Shown piece by piece: positions 6,560 to 8,495 of a DNA stretch of 8,495 nucleotides. The notes under the pieces are model-generated. The model saw only the letters and a list, made by a program, of their open reading frames with translations. It was not told the DNA's origin and made no database searches. The position numbers and the translations under genes are program-made. Source of the stretch: JAFGIT01 sp016929465 [NCBI: Candidatus Coatesbacteria bacterium] (GTDB lineage: Bacteria > B130-G9); contig JAFGIT010000178.1 in assembly GCA_016929465.1 (NCBI GenBank), forward strand, positions 1 through 8,495, given 5' to 3'. The stretch's first letter is position 1. The number at the start of each line of letters is the position of its first letter.

Positions 6560-6640
6560 CTTGAGCCTTCGGGCTGTCGCTCATTTATTTCATCCTTCAC
6601 CGCCGCCTCACTAATCGCTGACTTCTTAACCCCTCTGTTC

Positions 6641-6670
6641 TTCCTTCGTGAATCTTCGTGGCCTTTGTGG
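6641..6670. repeat. Degenerate 10-bp repeat phrase (CTTCGTG-type)
   Basis: Three adjoining ten-base units, TTCCTTCGTG, AATCTTCGTG and GCCTTTGTGG, are followed by ATTCAAAA. From memory, phrases of this kind recur between genes in many bacterial genomes, so this may be one copy of a dispersed intergenic element. That is pattern recognition, not a search result. Confidence 0.5.
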
Positions 6671-6719
6671 ATTCAAAACTAATATTGATCGCCCTCTGTC
6701 CGCCTTTCTCGGCGGCTGC

Positions 6720-6749
6720 TTGACAGAGACATTCTACCAATTCTATATT
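6720..6749 (+). promoter_or_regulatory. Strong sigma70-type promoter of the EF-G-like gene
   Basis: TTGACA (6720-6725, 6/6), an 18-base spacer and TATATT (6744-6749, 5/6) precede the GTPase gene. Transcription from about 6756 would give a short leader of about 36 bases before the ATG at 6792. This is the best promoter match in the window. Confidence 0.7.
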
Positions 6750-6791
6750 TGGGCAGAATCGGCAACAATCATCCATTTTGAGGAAGACTGA

Positions 6792-8495
6792 ATGAAAGAC
6801 TACGACATAGCGAACATCCGCAACATCGTCATCTGTGGGCATGGCGATACCGGCAAGACTTCGGTGGCCGAGGCCTTGCTCTTCAACAACAAGAAAACGA
6901 CGCGACTCGGCCGTGTCGAGGACGGCACGACGGTCATGGACTACGATCCGGATGAGATCGACCGCGGGATTTCGATCTCGAGTTCCTTCTCCTTTTATGA
7001 GTCCAAGACGGTTCGCGTCAATCTGATAGATACTCCTGGTTATGCAGATTTCATCATGGACTCGAAGAGCCCAATTCGCGTCTGCGAGGGCGCAATAGTG
7101 GTAATTTGTGGCGTCGCGGGCGTAGAGGTCCAGGCGCAGCGTGTGTGGGATTTCTGCGAGGAGACGAATTCACGCAGATTGATCTTCCTGAACAAAATGG
7201 GTCGCGAGCGCGCAAGTGTTGACCGCGCGGTTGAATCGATAGAGAAGTTTCTCACTGAGAAGGCAGTTGTTCTGAACCTTCCACTCGGTGAAGAGGCGAA
7301 ATTCAGAGGCGTCATAGACCTCTTCGAGATGAAGGCCCTGACATACGACGACAGCGGCTTCGGCAAGAAGACCGACATCCCCGAGGAATATGCAGACAAG
7401 GCGGCGGAGTATCGGGAGAAGATGGTCGAATCGATCGTCTCGACCGACGATGCACTCCTGGAGAGGTTTTTCGAGGAGGACAAGATCTCCGATACAGAGC
7501 TGATGGAGGCTCTTGCCAAAGCGGTAAAGAGGGGCGCGCTCGTCCCGGTCGTTTGCGGGTCCGCGAAGCAGAATATCGGCATCGACGTTCTGAGCAGCAT
7601 GGCGGTCTCGCTACTGCCTTCGCCGAAGGATGCCCCACCAGTCAAAGCGATCGAGCTGTCCGGCGATAAGGAGGTCGAAGTGAAGATGGATCCCGACGCG
7701 CCGCTTTCGGCGTTCGTCTTCAAGACCATCGCCGATCCGTATGCGGGCAAGATATCGGTCATAAAGGTCTATTCTGGTGCAATATCATCGGACAGCACGG
7801 TCTATAACTCCACGCAAGACCGCAAGGAGAGGATAGGTCAGCTCATCTACCTCGAGGGCAAGGCCCACTCGATATGCCCCCTCGCGAAAGCAGGAGACAT
7901 CGTCGCGGTAGCCAAGCTGAAGGAGACCACCACCGGCGACACGCTTTGCGCCGAGAACAAGAAGATACAATTCCCGCCGATCATCTATCCCGAGCCGATG
8001 ATCTCTTTTGCAATCGAGCCGAAATCGAAGGGCGACGAGGATAAGATATCGAATGCGGTCAATCGGCTCATGGAAGAGGACCCCACGATGAAGTCGCGGC
8101 GGGACTCGGACACGAAAGAGCTCATCATCGCCGGTTCGGGGCAGCTTCACGTCGAGGTCATCGTGGGCAAGATGAAGCGCAAGTTCGGCGTCGAGGTGAT
8201 TCTAAAGGCCCCGAGAATCCCTTATCGGGAGACGATCCGGAAAGCCGCCGAGGGCCAGGGCAAGTATAAGAAGCAGACCGGTGGCCGAGGCCAATATGGT
8301 GACTGCTGGCTTCGCCTGGAGCCGCTACCCGCAGGAACGGGCTTTGAGTTTGTCGATCAGATCGTTGGCGGCGTTATCCCACGCCAGTACATCCCAGCGG
8401 TGGAGAAAGGCGTGATCGGCGCCATGTCGAAGGGCGTCCTGGCCGGTTATCCCGTGGTCGATCTCCGTGTCTCAGTGTATGATGGATCCTTCCAC
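6792..8495 (+). CDS. EF-G-like translational GTPase, EF-G2 type (C-terminus cut by window edge)
   Basis: The frame is open for 568 codons to the window end; about 100-130 residues are probably missing. ATG 6792 has GAGGA at 6780-6784, seven bases upstream. The G domain shows G1 GHGDTGKT (16-23), a G2 region DRGISIS (57-63, Ser in place of the usual Thr), G3 DTPGYADF (80-87) and G5 SAK (257-259). Tyr84 replaces the catalytic His of true EF-G, as I recall for the EF-G2 group. Domain II follows at about 300-390. Domain IV begins near TGGRGQYG (496-503) and retains GGVIP and the GYPVVDLRVSVYDGSFH end. G4 reads NKMG (134-137) instead of NKxD, an unexpected loss of the guanine-reading Asp. EF-G2 proteins are EF-G paralogues acting on the ribosome; their exact role is unsettled. 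It has its own promoter and is divergent from the GH57 operon. Confidence 0.92.
   Translation, partial: MKDYDIANIRNIVICGHGDTGKTSVAEALLFNNKKTTRLGRVEDGTTVMDYDPDEIDRGISISSSFSFYESKTVRVNLIDTPGYADFIMDSKSPIRVCEGAIVVICGVAGVEVQAQRVWDFCEETNSRRLIFLNKMGRERASVDRAVESIEKFLTEKAVVLNLPLGEEAKFRGVIDLFEMKALTYDDSGFGKKTDIPEEYADKAAEYREKMVESIVSTDDALLERFFEEDKISDTELMEALAKAVKRGALVPVVCGSAKQNIGIDVLSSMAVSLLPSPKDAPPVKAIELSGDKEVEVKMDPDAPLSAFVFKTIADPYAGKISVIKVYSGAISSDSTVYNSTQDRKERIGQLIYLEGKAHSICPLAKAGDIVAVAKLKETTTGDTLCAENKKIQFPPIIYPEPMISFAIEPKSKGDEDKISNAVNRLMEEDPTMKSRRDSDTKELIIAGSGQLHVEVIVGKMKRKFGVEVILKAPRIPYRETIRKAAEGQGKYKKQTGGRGQYGDCWLRLEPLPAGTGFEFVDQIVGGVIPRQYIPAVEKGVIGAMSKGVLAGYPVVDLRVSVYDGSFH

Noticed and set aside
6564-6575. 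AGCC-TTCG-GGCT hairpin as an intrinsic terminator
   Set aside because: The stem is only four base pairs, and it lies in the divergent region upstream of both flanking genes, so neither needs a terminator there. The following T-rich stretch is weak.
6455-6682. Plus-strand 75-codon frame across the tandem repeat
   Set aside because: The Met/Asp-rich part is only the 9-bp repeat translated. It lies upstream of the EF-G promoter and has no ribosome site.
7040-7762. Minus-strand open frame of 240 codons
   Set aside because: It lies entirely opposite the EF-G-like gene, is Ser-rich as expected for an antisense shadow, and has no ribosome site or known motif.
1-8495. CRISPR array, tRNA/rRNA, transposase or attachment site
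   Set aside because: No spaced identical repeats of CRISPR type, no cloverleaf, no recombinase or transposase motif and no terminal inverted repeats were seen.

Overview
The window reads as a bacterial chromosome fragment of moderately high GC. Evidence for Bacteria is strong Shine-Dalgarno sequences, sigma70-like -35/-10 pairs, an ATG/GTG start mix and tightly packed genes. The bacterium cannot be placed from this sequence alone. The mix of a GH57 glucanotransferase, a second-type EF-G and repeat-rich intergenic DNA would suit a deep-branching or uncultured anaerobic lineage, but that is inference.

Layout. (1) 1-490, minus strand: the N-terminal 163 codons of an exported, cysteine-rich protein that runs off the left edge. 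It is preceded by a near-perfect ribosome binding site. (2) 491-1499: about 1 kb with no convincing large gene. Its AT-rich core (about 767-960) holds a candidate divergent promoter pair with two dyads overlapping the -35 elements. One promoter faces the Cys-rich gene. The other faces a possible 43-residue single-span membrane protein (1097-1228) behind a long, foldable leader. (3) 1500-6340, minus strand: a tight three-gene operon, transcribed in the order GH57 4-alpha-glucanotransferase, radical SAM protein with a SPASM-like C-terminal cysteine cluster, NodU/TobZ/CmcH-type carbamoyltransferase, with gaps of 6 and 5 nt. A TTGACG-N17-TATCTT promoter lies upstream of the first gene. (4) 6341-6791: a divergent intergenic region carrying a 9-bp tandem repeat, a degenerate 10-bp repeat phrase, and a very good TTGACA-N18-TATATT promoter facing right. 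(5) 6792-8495, plus strand: the first 568 codons of an EF-G-like translational GTPase of the EF-G2 type, cut by the right edge.

How the genes work together. The GH57 enzyme should rearrange alpha-1,4-glucans in the cytoplasm. The radical SAM and carbamoyltransferase genes form a modification pair of a kind seen in glycan or natural-product tailoring, but I do not recognise this three-gene set as a described pathway, and its product is unknown. Two proteins have apparent departures from conserved residues: the carbamoyltransferase lacks the N-terminal His-Asp typical of its family, and the GTPase has NKMG where NKxD is expected. These, with the operon and the Cys-rich secreted protein, are the points most worth checking.
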